NCBI GenBank assembly: GCA_023101725.1
Contig: JALJCO010013744.1
Coordinates: 248,001 to 312,000 of the forward strand
Reading direction: 5' to 3'
Length of the DNA stretch: 64,000 nt
Origin: Atherinomorus stipes
Lineage: Eukaryota > Chordata > Actinopteri > Atheriniformes > Atherinidae
Each line of letters starts with the position of its first letter. Position 1 is the first letter of the stretch. Shown here piece after piece: positions 52,916 to 64,000 of the stretch. Below the pieces are notes generated by a model, which saw only the letters and a list, made by a program, of their open reading frames with translations, had not been told where the DNA came from and did no database searches. The position numbers and the translations under genes are program-made.

Positions 52916-53072
52916 GTCAAAACTAGGGATGTTCAATATTGGCTTTGCCTTTTTCACGGATATCCGATCTCTGATATTGTCCATCTCTTAAATTCCAATA
53001 TCCGATATCAACAGATACTGATATATGCAGACAACTGTGAGGTTATATTTCTCATATTTTGAGAAATATAAC

Positions 53073-54170
53073 TAGGGCTGGGCGATAATTCAATTATGAT
53101 ATATATCTATCAAAAAGGCGTGCCTGCGATAGATAAAAGAGAGCCTCGATAGGAGGTTTGATGGAGAAAAAAAAATCTCCCTTCGTTTTTCATTCCAGCC
53201 TATCATGTAACTTAATACTACAGTCATTACTCCCTCCTAACCAATCACAAACGCAGACCCAGGCACGCGCTGTCTCCAAGTCCCGCCCCCCCTCAAACCA
53301 CAACACAAACACGTGTAGAAGCGCGCCACCGCATGGACAGAGCAAAGCCTTCGACATGATGGAGGAAACCGCGTTTCTCCTTCACTGACTGGAGGCTGCT
53401 GCAGCTGTTATATTATATACAATATATATACAATGTTATATTATATACAATATATATATAATATATTGATCACGGTTCTGATCACTCCGTGGCTTTCAGG
53501 GGAGCCTTTCTTTAAGGTCTGTAGAGACGTCGCGAGTCACGTGCATACACTAGTATTAATACACGATACAATCACAGAGATAACACATGAACTACTCATG
53601 CCATTAAATAAAAATCTGAATTCGGCATCATCTCTCAGAGGGAAGCTGGTTTCCAGCATGTAGATGCTACAGTGATGAGAAAGAGCCACCAAAACCCACT
53701 TTATCCTAATTTATACAGTTTCTGATTATTTTATACCTTAAATTTAAGTTTCCATCATCCATTGTCCAGAAACAAAAGGTATTGGCGCTTTTTAAAATAT
53801 CAAATATACAATTTTATTTATTGTTATGGCGTTGAAAAAAATGTCCATTTTGCTTCTGTTCTCCTGTTAAACTTGAAAGCTTTAAGATTTTAGTTTTAGA
53901 ATTAAGATTTTTATAATTCATTTAGAGTTGTTGTGTACCTGTTTCATCTGACACAGCTGTGCAATGTTACATGTCACGTTCAGCTTTGACAGAAAATAAA
54001 TATTTGAATAAAATTAATCCTCTGATATCTTTAAAACTCATTTAAGAGTAACAGGGAACATTTAAGAATGTCAAAAATAAAGATTTATTTTATATTGTGA
54101 TATATATCGATATCGGATAATGTGGAAAAAATTACTGTGATAGAACTTTTTCCCATACCGCCCAGCTCTA
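53073..54170. mobile_element. hAT element, 1,098 bp, nested; perfect 8-bp target duplication
   Basis: Ends TAGGGCTGGGCGATAAT and ATACCGCCCAGCTCTA. The duplication AATATAAC is at 53065-53072 and 54171-54178. Inside, CTACAGTCATTACTCCCTCC and ACCAATCACAAACGCAGACC match the element at 525-1260 in sequence and position after the left end. Near the middle are AT-rich 28-bp direct repeats, and near the right end TGTGATATATATCGATATCGG. No transposase frame. The 76-codon frame at 53158-53388 is the shared non-coding core read through. Confidence 0.92.
53407..53462. repeat. Two direct copies of a 28-bp AT-rich unit
   Basis: GTTATATTATATACAATATA plus TATACAAT occurs at 53407-53434 and again from 53435, inside the nested hAT element. 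Confidence 0.85.
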
Positions 54171-54354
54171 AATATAACTATATTCTGCTCTGAGAGCAAA
54201 GATCCCAAAATAGCCTTAACTCAGCCAGAGGAGTTCATTTCGGACATCTGGCTGCCATATAGCAGATACTAGCAGCTTTTACCAACATGTAGCTCGCTTT
54301 CTGACAACTCGGTAACTTAACCAACAACTTAAAACTAGACATATTATAAGCAGG

Positions 54355-55259
54355 TAGGGCTGAATGATATGGCCTAAAATCAATATCACGATATATTGAG
54401 CAGTAGGGCTGAACGATATGGACAAAATTTCATATCTCAATATTCATGCCTGCCATCTCAATATCGATACGATACAATATGACTATGGGTTCGTTGAAAA
54501 CCAAGCACTTTTGTGGAAAGTGCAGTTTTGTTTGTGACTTCCGGAGCTTTACATGCAGGACAAGCGCAGGGGAAATCTATATCTTTTATATAGTTGCTTT
54601 TTCGATATTAATATCTTGAATGTTCATATCTCGATATAGATACGATAACGATATATCTCTCAGCCCTATTAAGCAGTTCACCTCGGTAACGATAAATAAC
54701 TGGTTATAGACTGAATGGGGTGGAGTCAGGTGACTACAGACGGTACATGTAGCTTAGCGTCTTATAAGGACGTTAGCACAGCCGACCTATAAACAGCAAA
54801 AACCCTATTTTCATTTTATTAAAACACCTTAATTCTGCCCTTACTGTAACTTGATGTGATTTCTAGTTTGGTAGATAGATAACAGGTTCCTCAATAAACA
54901 CCCAGGAGGCCGTAGATATGTTTAGGACGTTTATGAGAAGCTCTGTCAAACTAAAAATACAAACATACAAATGTACATATTATTAAACTTAAATGGGTCA
55001 GATTCTTATTTACATATGAGCAAATATTACTTTGTGCCCATGAAAAAACCATAGACAGGCTAACACAATTAGCATCGCTAACATTTTCCAAACATTTACA
55101 CAAACAACATTCCTTCAAACATTTAACAGCTAACACTGGCATCAAATAAACTTCACTGATCACTTGCATCACACCGAATGTACCGATATGGGCAAAATGA
55201 CGTCGGTTGTTGTTGTAAATGTTGCTGACGGTAAATTTTCGGTTTATTACTCATCCCTA
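54355..55259. mobile_element. hAT element nested in the outer element, itself interrupted
   Basis: Ends TAGGGCTGAATGATATGG and TTACTCATCCCTA. The flanks TAAGCAGG (54347-54354) and TAAGCAGC (55260-55267) differ only in the last base. The uninterrupted relative at 49061-49590 reads TCTAAGCAGCTTCAA at this place, confirming an insertion at TAAGCAGC. After removing its own insert, the element is about 630 bp. Its first 200 bp and last 60 bp match the minus strand of 46546-46811. No transposase frame. Confidence 0.85.
54404..54668. mobile_element. Innermost hAT element, 265 bp
   Basis: Ends TAGGGCTGAACGATATGG and ATATCTCTCAGCCCTA. The flanks TTGAGCAG (54396-54403) and TTAAGCAG (54669-54676) agree at 7 of 8. 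The related copy at 46546-46811 reads ATATATTGAGTAGTTCACC straight through, so the unoccupied site is known. It contains several ATATCTCGATAT/ATACGATA words near both ends. Confidence 0.88.
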
Positions 55260-55426
55260 TAAGCAGCTTCAAATCAAATCAATCTGTAGCAGCAATTGTC
55301 TGCAACAGTTGCGTATAAATATTGGTCTGAAACAAAACAACACCAATATTTTCTGATCTCACATCTCAATGCCAGTATCGTCCGATAATATCAGTAGGCT
55401 GATAATATCAGATATCCAGTCAGAAC

Positions 55427-58400
55427 TAAAACCATCCAGCTCAGTTTACTGGTTAAGAACAGCAAGTCAAACCAAGGCCGAAGAATTCAGGGGAAGAAAA
55501 CTACAGAGCAGCGTTGGTATTTCATCCTGTAGACTGACCTCCGGGATTCAACCTCAACCTTCACGTGTCCCATGTTTTTCGCTGAGGTGAATTTTTTTCT
55601 CTGGATGAGAACACAGTGGCATCCAAGGTTGAATGTCAACTCTGCATGTTCTTTTTCTGCATGCCAGTATAAGCGAGAGGGAGCGAGATGTGACTCGGGG
55701 AAGACAGCATTCCATTAAAACCTTCAGCGAAAGACTTGAGACTCAGCTCAACCAGTTCATTCCACCTTCTCACTGGTGACCTTTGAACAAGATGGTCAGT
55801 AGTAACAAAAGCACAACAGCAGAGACCGAAGCCACTTGATGTGACTGTGACCTTCCATGATGTGAGACATAGGGTAATTTCATCCCACAGCAGAATTCAC
55901 TTTTATGGTACTTAGATGGGGAAAAAAAGGACAAATTGTGACTGTGGTGTGCTGCATTTGAGGAGGGAAAGAGCCTTATTTCAGGCCCTAAGCACTCTCA
56001 CATGGACCTGAATCATAGAAATGGGGTAATTGAAACAAAAGGGCAGAGTTTGACAGAGATGTAGTGCCTTCGCAGAGCCTCTGCACAGACTGCAGAAAAT
56101 AACACCTAACTCCTCCCCTCTGCAAGGTTCATCCTCCCCGTGTCCTCGGCAAAGCCTCTGTCCTTCCTTTACTTTTCATGAGGGCCATTTGCAAATGATA
56201 AGTGCAGGGACGTAGCCTTCTGAAAGATAAGGCGGCCGGGCATTTGTCACCAAATGGAGCGTGCGCCTTCATTGTTTAAAGCTGACCTGTGTTGACATGC
56301 ACTGTTTACCTTTTATTCGTTTATTCTGAACTATTATCTGCGCCTTCATTAATCACCGCAACTCAAACTGAGGAAATTACTATGCAGGGTTTGGACAGGA
56401 AAAAAGATTAACGCAGTCCTTGTATTCTTTCCTACTAGCAAATAAAACAGCAATATTTGATTAGCTGTGTCCTGCAAATAAGCAATTTTCCTCTGTCATT
56501 GTGATGTTGTCCATTTCTAATGTGGTAGGCAGCATAAAAATTTATTACAAGCATTTTTACACCCGAGGAATGAAATCATTTCAAGTTTTTTTCCCCTCTT
56601 TTTTTTGTGTATAATTGCCTCCTTGTGCAATACATTTAGAATTTGCACAACATGCAAATGAACTGTTTGAATATCAGCAGTTGAGAAACTAAATAGTTTT
56701 GAGTAAAACTTGTTCCCCCCACTGTTAAAGTCTGCATGCGCGTTATTTGAATTCAATGACTAGAGGGAACAAAAAACTCTTTCTGGTTGTAAATGATCAT
56801 TTCCCTGTAAAAGACCATATCCCTGCAAATACATGGCCATCATTTGCCATGCATTAGCTATGGGACAAAAACGAAGTGATTTTAAATTCCTTTGACCAGA
56901 AGGCAATTTTCCCCAATAAATTATGCTAATTTCAGCTTTAGCCCTCCTTATCGCATTCTTTAGGGAGTCAATGAGGAGAGACAAAATTGGCTGTGGGAAA
57001 GGCAACTTTGGGATGATTCAAATTAGAGTGATGAGAGCAGTCTGGCAAAAGCATCTCATATTACTGTAATAAGAAATGAGACCTCACAAATGACTGTATT
57101 ATGCAATACAGTTCTGCTTGTTGTCATTTAATGCCCCCCCCCCCCCCCTTGCATCATCACAAGATTTACACCCGGTGGAAATTGCTCTGAGGTGATTGTT
57201 CACAGTAGAAGGACGGTGCCTGATACCAAATCCCATGTTCCCTCAAAGAACCAGACAACAATTGCTTGGCAACGCTCTCACTGGGCAGAAGGAAAAGCAA
57301 ACAAAAAAAAGAGAAAGGAAAAAAGGAAGAAAGATGGATTTTCATTTTCTCTGCATGGATAGTTCAGTTTTGATCTTTTCAGAAGGAGGTAACAACAAGC
57401 AACAGAGCAAAGTTTAAACAAACGATAAGCAGCAGAAGCAACAGGAGGGGGGGATTAGTCTGCAGACATACACCTTACACACACACAGCAGAGATACATG
57501 TATGCAAATCTTTGTGGAAACACCCTCCCACACGCATACACACACACACTTTGCATGCTGAAAACATCAAGTGGTGTGCACACACAGGCAAAGCAGAACA
57601 GTTCTTTGTTCCTGAGGCTCAAAGCTGAAAGTGTAGCACTCTGTCCGGCCCGTCAGATCACTCACGGCGCTGTTAAAGGGAAAGTGCTCAGCCAGCCAGC
57701 TCAAACCTAGATTGACAGCCCCTACCTTTATTACTGACTGAGTTATGTTTCCTAAAAAAAAAAAAAGAAATAAGGACAAGCCAGCTTTGATACCAACAAA
57801 TGCCTAGTCAGCAGCTTGCCTCTCTACAGAGGATGGCTTGACTGATCTCAGCTGAAACCGTCCCAATTCTGATGCAGAAAGAATTGGCTCCTAAATTACC
57901 TTCCGATCCATTCCTGCTACTCACTTTGTTCAATAAAAGAAGCCTCTAAGCAGTGATGGGAGCTTTGAGGAGGCTTGTTGTGGTCAAATAAAACAAAAAG
58001 AAGGTGTCTGAAAGGAAAATTGAGACAGAGGACGGTAAAGACACTAATAGAATTTCAACAGTAAGCCCTACAGTATATTACCCTTTTTTACTGCCTGATG
58101 TATTCTATTTGGGGTCATGGCAGCTTGTGAGCCCATCTTAGCAAACACTGGGTGGCGGGCCAACAACGAAGAAGCAGCTTCACATCTTTGGGAATTAAGA
58201 CCCTTAAAAATTAACCTACATCTGCAGATCTTGAGACTGTAAGAAAAAAACTGAATAAACAAAACCAGAACATGCAACCTTGTCACCAAAATGAACCACA
58301 ACACCACCCATGTAACCGAGCAAGCCAATCAAAATACATCACTTTCAACCAGCATCATAAAAATGACTAGTAAATACCACCACACTGCCACCTACTTTGC

Positions 58401-59599
58401 TTGATGTACGAGGTCCCTAGAGCATGTCTGTTTATTTAATCCTAATATATTCATAATTATACACTAATTAATGCAAGCGAAAGGCCCTTTTAATTCATCA
58501 TCTCGGTGTCCTGAAGCAGGAGGCGCAATTACACCAACTTTAACATGTTTGCCTTCTGTCCAAAAGGAAGGGTAACCAGTCGGAAACAACACAAAGCAAA
58601 TGATGTGTGGCGTTCTTGCGTTGAGGATGCTAACCAACAGCTTCCAGCTGTGTGGCATCATTGCGAGGATACTATTTACAGTAGCTCTGAAAAGAATGAG
58701 TAAAGCAAGTGTTTTGAAATCATTTTAAATGATGAGCAAAAAAATTATCCACCATGGCAAACTATTAAACTGACTGCATTGATGCAAAAATTCATTTGAA
58801 TATTAGATGGTTGCTTTGATTGTGCACTCTACACAGCAGACTGGATGTTACAGGTCCACAACCACCACGCATGTCCACTGTAAGGCTTTTTCACACTAAT
58901 ACGAGAAAAATACTTTTAGGTCATCATCTAAACGGCTAATATGCTGCCACTGAGAGAAACTTCTCTCCGGTGTACTTGGGCTCACCTCAGCGTCAGTGAT
59001 TGTTTTCTACATCAGAGCACATTTGCATGCAATCTGGAGTGTCTGGCCAGGAGGCCGGCTACATCATAAAATGTAACTCATCAGTGCGAGTAGGTCGTCT
59101 ACCAACTCAGTAAAGCTGTCACCATACTGCAAATGCAGCAGGAATGAGTCCTGGCCGGGGAAGAGACGTGGAGTTAAATGATCCTGTTTGCAGCCAGCAG
59201 AGGACCCGCTTAGACGGATGAATGCATGCTGGGGATATACGCTCTCTCCACCTCCACCACTACCAACTTTTACGGCCAGGATTGTTACTGAAGGAGGTGT
59301 TACTGAAGGTTGTTTATGTGACAGTACGGACGGAGCGCAATGTTTTTATTGTTCTCCAGCCTCCATCCGTTAAATCATCCTTTATGCTGCAGGTTTGCGC
59401 CTTACAAAGCAGGTGCATTGACAAAATAAATAAATAAATACATTTTGAAAAGCAAAAACTTCCAGGTGGTGCTTAAAAAAAACATCTGAGCCGAGTATCA
59501 AGCAGGTGGACAATAGCAGTTGATGTTTAGCTCAGTTTTTAACCTTGAAAAAAGCCACACAATCTTCCTTGTAACCTTGTAGGTGCAGGCTAATTGACG
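55427..59599. other. Unique intron-like sequence
   Basis: A C run at 57134-57148 and short (AC)n stretches (57478-57490, 57536-57550) are present. No exon recognised. Minus-strand frames of 60-86 codons have no domain. Confidence 0.5.
57134..57148. repeat. Poly-C run (15)
   Basis: Fifteen consecutive C. Confidence 0.95.
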
Positions 59600-59755
59600 A
59601 GAAAACCACTTCCAACGTGCTCCGTCACGCGCCCCGCTATTTCGACAATAAACCACAAGCAAACAACTTGTCGCGTGCAGTCCTTCTTTTTTCTTTCACA
59701 TAATGATATCAGCACATTAAACCACAACGCATAACCCATTCATAAGTAGGCTACA

Positions 59756-59761
59756 ACTCAC
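59756..59761 (-). other. Splice donor of the first coding exon
   Basis: The minus strand reads ACTGATG then GTGAGT, five to six matches to the vertebrate donor consensus, directly at the end of the signal-peptide coding sequence. Confidence 0.75.
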
Positions 59762-59855
59762 CATCAGTGCACGTGAAGCCAGCTATCACGAGCCAAAGCA
59801 CAAGGAGCGCAGCGCGGAACCTACAGCGGACAAAGGGGCCCAGAAGTAAGGGCAT
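59762..59855 (-). CDS. First coding exon: signal peptide of a secreted or membrane protein
   Basis: The ATG is at 59855-59853, with A at -3 and an in-frame TGA 18 nt upstream (59873-59871), so the start is well defined. The 31 complete codons give a short N-terminal region with arginines (VRCRFR), then a 13-residue hydrophobic core AALLVLWLVIAGF, then TCTD: the plan of a cleavable signal peptide. The exon ends with one extra base (G), making a phase-1 junction, followed at once by GTGAGT, a consensus splice donor. Signal-peptide-only first exons with phase-1 junctions are typical of genes whose next exons encode Ig, EGF, LDL-receptor A, CUB or sushi domains; axon-guidance and adhesion receptors often combine this with very long first introns. 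No further exon is visible, so I do not name the gene. It is too short to stand out as an open reading frame. Confidence 0.75.
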
Positions 59856-60420
59856 CTTCGTGGCTTTTAATCACCGAAGTTTAAAAAGGCAGAGGAGTAG
59901 AGACAAAACAGTGGCACGCTGGTCTTTTTCAGGTCCGGAGAGTGTCCTCTGTCGCACTTAAAGGCTTTTTTTCACAACGCACAAGTGTTTTCTTCAGTAC
60001 ATATCCTCCTGCCTCGCCGTGGCCATCAGCATCCTAGTCGTGCGTCTTCGTTGCTCAGAACAACGCATCACAGGTGTGGTGGATAAACTGCTGCCGTGCA
60101 CGCCACCGCGGGCTTACTGTAGCCTGTACTGTATTTCTCCAAAGCAGCTGTCCGTTCAAAACTCTCCCTCTGCCTCTGAGTCGAAGAGGGAGACGCTTTC
60201 TGCTGGTTCTTGTCACTTTGCAGCCTTCGCGTGGAAGAAAACCTTCTACAAATGCGGAAATTGTAAGAATTGGCATCGGAGGACAGAACATCTGCTTGCA
60301 CAGCAATGCTGGAGTGCTGAGAGTCGGGGAAGGTATACGCTGCGATAAGCAGAGGAGCAAAACCAGGAACGGATTCCGCTTGCTCGCTGGGAATGGAGCG
60401 TCCTGAGCGCGCCCCACTGC

Positions 60421-63400
60421 TCTCCTGTTTCTTAGGGTAACATTTGCATATCATCAATAAGCACAACTAACCACACACCGACAATACACGAGAGAATGGA
60501 TATTATTTCATCCGTACTCTTGCAAGTGTGTTTTCATATCCTCTGCCTTACATGAAAATGATGGATATGTCATTCCTCCCTGCACGATAGGAATCACATC
60601 TCTGCTTTGCATACAAATTCACACAAATCACATCTGCATGTCATTGAGTTTCAGTTAGATATCCCTCTGGTTTGTCTTGAGCTTTTTTGCGCTTGCTGCG
60701 GTACATCAGTGATGGACAAACACAGACGAAGAAGCGTGAGGATTAGGGCTCCCATGAGTGTACACCTGTCAGCAAACTCAGACTTGAATGTGACTTATAC
60801 TCCAGATAGCTTTTCCTCATTTTCTGTGGGTGTCAGCGGAGTGATTATCAGGCTGTTCGGTCATGCCTTTTACAACGCTGCCCAGAAATCGACAGCAGAT
60901 TATTAATCCACTTTAAAGGGGGGGAAGGGTTGTGTCTTTGTTTATCCATTTCTTTCACTCCCACATATAGTCAGCAGAATAATAAGTAGAAGCACAGAGC
61001 TGGACCACTGTCTTACCAGCTAATTATGGAGCTCATGTAGATGGATGATTCCTCAGATAGAGCTCAGCTATTGCAGCCTACAAACTCATTAAGCTCTCTC
61101 TCTATATATCCAACATCCTCTGCTAAAGGTCAAAGTCGCAGTCAGAATGACAGACACATGCGTGCACATGCAAAAAGGCGCAGCCTCGCAGCCATCTAGC
61201 CCACAATCAAACCCTCACAGGCACTGTGCATGTAAGGGAGGCAGATGCAAGGCAGCCAAATGGAAGGGAATGACTCAGCCTTGGTCACTTGTGAGGTTGC
61301 TCGTAATGATCTCTCTCATTCTACTAATCTGCTCTGAGTCCTATCAGGCAGTCCAAGCTGGAGAGTGTCTCTTCCAGTCACTGCATGTGCCTCTTTTTCT
61401 GAACAAGCACCCAAGCTACATGCATTTCAAATGAGGATCTGCAAATATGTAAATGCATAGTCAGTTATATTATCCTCTTACAGGGAAGAAATTGCGGTTC
61501 AGCTTTTTAAAGGAATTATCAGAGTGTGTTTTCTTGCCGTGGCATGTGTTTGCTGAGTTAAAGCAGGGCATAACCTCCTCCGCACTCTTCTGGGCACAGC
61601 ATCATCCTCTTCTGCTTCCTCAATCGGGCTACAATGAACAATCACAGCTCTTTTGGGAGTTGACACATTCGGTTGTTCATCGATCTGTGGTGTTGTAATT
61701 AATTTTCCCTCCGTCGTTGGCTTGAGTTACAATATCCTGAGACTTGAAGCAGCTTGTTCTCCTACAATCAATCACGAAACCGAGGCAGAACCATCATTTC
61801 TTTTGTAGTGTCTTGAATGAGTCACAGCAGCTATGATCCAAAGAGACCGTGCTCAATGACCTGACATGTGTTAAGGAAACAACGTGGTTTGTGAGTTTGT
61901 GCTTCCATAAACCAAGCAATTACACTCCCAACGTATGCAACCTATAAAGACAGCTGATTCACTCAGTCGATATCCATCGATCTGAAGAAGGTGTCCAGCA
62001 TGAAATTAATATTATTTATTGTTTACAAACAATACAGGGAGTCCCTTGAGGGGGAAGCAGTGCAGGCCGCGACTGTCTACACTCCAGCACAGGCTTGTGG
62101 AGCAGGAGGCAGAGTGTATCAGCTTCCATCATGACCACAGCTTCACAGTCTATTGTTTTGTTTATATCAAATTAAACTGCAATTCTACTCCAGAGAGATA
62201 TAATTGACCACAGTCTTAGATTAAATGACTGTAAAGATCTTAATAAGCCATCAGCGGACTGCATGTTACATTGCAAAGCACTTATGAGGATGCAGTCCAG
62301 TGAGAATGAAATTGAGGTTCAGATTTGCATGCCGCAGCATTTTAGCCATTAATTACATGCAAAATAACTGTATGATGATCAATAGTGTATCAATTTAATT
62401 AAACATTATTGATATGGGGTTAGGAAAATTAATTAAAAGCCAAACGATTCCCAGTGATGTTAGGAGGATATATATTACTTTGATATTATAACATCCCAAG
62501 TGGGTCTTTTAGACGTTTAGTAGATTTTAATGAATATAGGTGACCAAGTTCGCCATTAAAGCACATTTTATCTTTGAGTCCATAAGAGAATTCATCACAT
62601 TAGTAACACAGCTCCTGGTTATTTTATCTGTTGGTCTTACCTCTTTGGCAAAAATCTAATGATTTCCATGTGCAGTTGCTTTTACTTCACTTAATTAAGT
62701 GAACTCACCCAACTGGAGATAAAATAGCCATCAAGAGATCTCCGCGTTTGAATGAGAAGCATGACCGAATGGAATGGAGAGATGGAGAGTTTAAAAAACA
62801 GAGATGAAGAAAGTGTAGGGAAGGGGGATGAGAGATGAAGGAGCCCACCGAAGGTCTCTCATTTCAGCAGCACAGACTGCTGATGAAGCTGAACTTCCAA
62901 TATCCCGCCACTTCAGCTCTGATGATTTCTCAATTTTACAGATATGGCCTGAGAATATGATTTGATGAAAATGTAAAATGGGATAACCACCAAATCATAT
63001 GATACGGGCTGCATTTTAATCCACGACTATAAATCAAAAGCAGACACTCTAAGAATTAAAGTTGCTATATTTTTTTTGTTTTTGATTGAAAGTAGCAGTC
63101 CCCTGACTCGGAGGAATCAAGGGTGTCCCGTCGGTCCCTGAGATTAAGATTTTCTTTCATGCAGATTCTTCACATTCTTTGCAGGTTCAAGAGCCTGGCT
63201 GCTGAAAGCAACGCAGGGAACGCTGCAGTGTAGACTTGTTTCAAAAGGGAATTCAAACAATTTATTCATAGAATGTCTTTCCAACACAAATAGATTCCCC
63301 TTAATCTAAAACCTCGCATGAGTGTTTGGAAATATATGATGATTTCATTTTCTCTCAGTCTCGGGGTCATAAATAAATTTGCATTTGGTCAGCAAAATGG

Positions 63401-64000
63401 ACTAACTGACTTGTAATTCATCAAACAGCTCAACTCATGGTCACTTAATTTCTTTTGTTTTCGGGTCGCTGTGTTGGTCTGAGCCCCCAGAAGTACAGGA
63501 GGGGGAAAAAAGTGCACATGCATTTAGAAGAACTCATAAATCAATAAATGACTGAAGGCACATTTTTAAGCAGACATTAATTCTGAAGACATGCATTTGC
63601 ACATAAGAAGCACAATGTGTGCAGATTTGAAGGTAACTGTAAAGAAAGATCAGGGAAAATCCGACTCTGTGCAATTATGTCTAAATGAGTTGCAATTTGC
63701 CCAGAAAGGATCCAGAAAAGCAGGATGTGCACTCTTCTTCAACTTAGAGCGGCACTTTATTAATTCAAACGCCTGTACCGCTCAAAGAGTAGCATGACTT
63801 CACTGTATCCTCTTCAGCAGACAATGGGTGACAGTGAAAAGTGTCAAGCTGTACAGATATTTCCCACAATGTTTCCCCTTCATCTACATTTCATTATTCC
63901 CCCCTAAAGAAAAAGCTGTCCTGAAATGTGTTTCCTGGACTTGTATTCGCTGGTTGTTTTGAATGTCACATTGTGTAAGCATGTGCGGGAAAAGAGACTT
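60421..64000. other. 5' flank of the minus-strand gene; no second gene seen
   Basis: CpG density drops back to background. Reading frames of 60-99 codons on the plus strand (for example 60607-60906, 61147-61434) show no domain; the hydrophobic LVRLLVMISLILLICS in the latter is not supported by any start or splice context. No bounded transposon found. There is no evidence of a divergent gene within the window. Confidence 0.5.

Larger units (their letters stand above)
52924..55418. mobile_element. Outer hAT element of a nested stack (three segments)
   Basis: Begins TAGGGATGTTCAATATTGGC. The flanks GTCAAAAC (52916-52923) and GTCAGAAC (55419-55426) agree at 7 of 8 positions. The element itself is only about 470 bp, in segments 52924-53072, 54179-54354 and 55268-55418, separated by two later insertions. 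Its order of blocks matches the minus strand of 49061-49590. The right tip (GATATCCA) is a poor match to the left end, so the last few bases are uncertain. No coding capacity. Confidence 0.7.
59600..60420 (-). promoter_or_regulatory. CpG-rich promoter-like block at the 5' end of a minus-strand gene
   Basis: CpG dinucleotides, rare elsewhere in the window, become frequent here. There are roughly 25-30 in the last 380 bp, with clusters such as GCACGCCACCGCGGGC, ACGCTGCGATAAG and GAGCGCGCCCC. The block surrounds and lies upstream (on the minus strand) of the first coding exon, as expected of a CpG-island promoter and 5' untranslated region. I see no TATA box at a convincing distance and cannot place the transcription start. 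Long overlapping frames on both strands (up to 132 codons) follow from high GC and lack domains. Upstream ATGs near 60024-60032 (minus strand) would lie in the leader if transcription starts beyond them. Confidence 0.6.

Noticed and set aside
53158..53388. 76-codon frame sharing LQSLLPPNQSQTQTQ with the frame at 562-897
   Set aside because: The similarity is real but comes from a shared hAT MITE core, with downstream frames that do not match; not a conserved protein.
60055..60466. Minus-strand frames of 120 and 132 codons and a plus-strand frame of 110 codons
   Set aside because: All overlap in the CpG-rich promoter/leader region, where stops are rare; none joins in frame to the signal-peptide exon, which has its own upstream stop.
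61147..61434. 95-codon plus-strand frame with a hydrophobic stretch (LVRLLVMISLILLICS)
   Set aside because: No CpG promoter, no domain after the hydrophobic segment, and no splice sites in suitable positions.

Overview
This window is vertebrate nuclear DNA, most likely from a ray-finned (teleost) fish. It is AT-rich and CpG-poor, long open reading frames are almost absent, and it carries fish-type dispersed repeats: many non-autonomous hAT elements with TAGGGCTGGGCGATAT-like ends and 8-bp target duplications, a Tc1/mariner-type MITE, a tRNA-derived SINE head, and long simple repeats. There is no bacterial, phage or CRISPR organisation. Almost all of the short reading frames are chance.

The only convincing host coding sequence is one short first exon on the minus strand at 59762-59855. 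It encodes 31 codons of a hydrophobic signal peptide, has an in-frame stop 18 nt upstream of the ATG, and ends in a consensus GTGAGT splice donor. It lies in a CpG-rich promoter-like block (about 59600-60420). The simplest reading is that 1-59761 is part of a very long first intron of a minus-strand gene for a secreted or membrane protein, and that 60420-64000 is its 5' flank. No later exon of that gene was recognised, and I cannot name the gene.

Layout (plus coordinates). 484-1406: a THAP-type zinc-finger relic split by a 736-bp hAT element with perfect 8-bp duplications. 5098-5644: Tc1-like MITE with TA target site. 5647-24260: mostly unique sequence with small microsatellites. 24262-27511: an old MITE-like repeat, a SINE head with a LINE-like tail, and a short mobile-element-like coding relic (minus strand). 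28351-28952: a 600-bp (CTTT)n tract. 35883-36855: two hAT MITEs only 53 bp apart, both with target duplications. 39311-39361: poly-C/(AC)n. 39947-40366: hAT MITE with perfect duplications. 40511-41230: degenerate tandem repeat. 46546-50248: more hAT relatives. 52924-55418: a three-deep nest of four hAT elements. 55427-59600: unique sequence. 59600-60420: promoter and first exon.

No previously undescribed biological system is evident. The most informative structure is the nested hAT stack. Two other copies in the same window (49061-49590 and 46546-46811) supply the unoccupied versions of all three internal insertion sites, so the order of insertion can be read directly.
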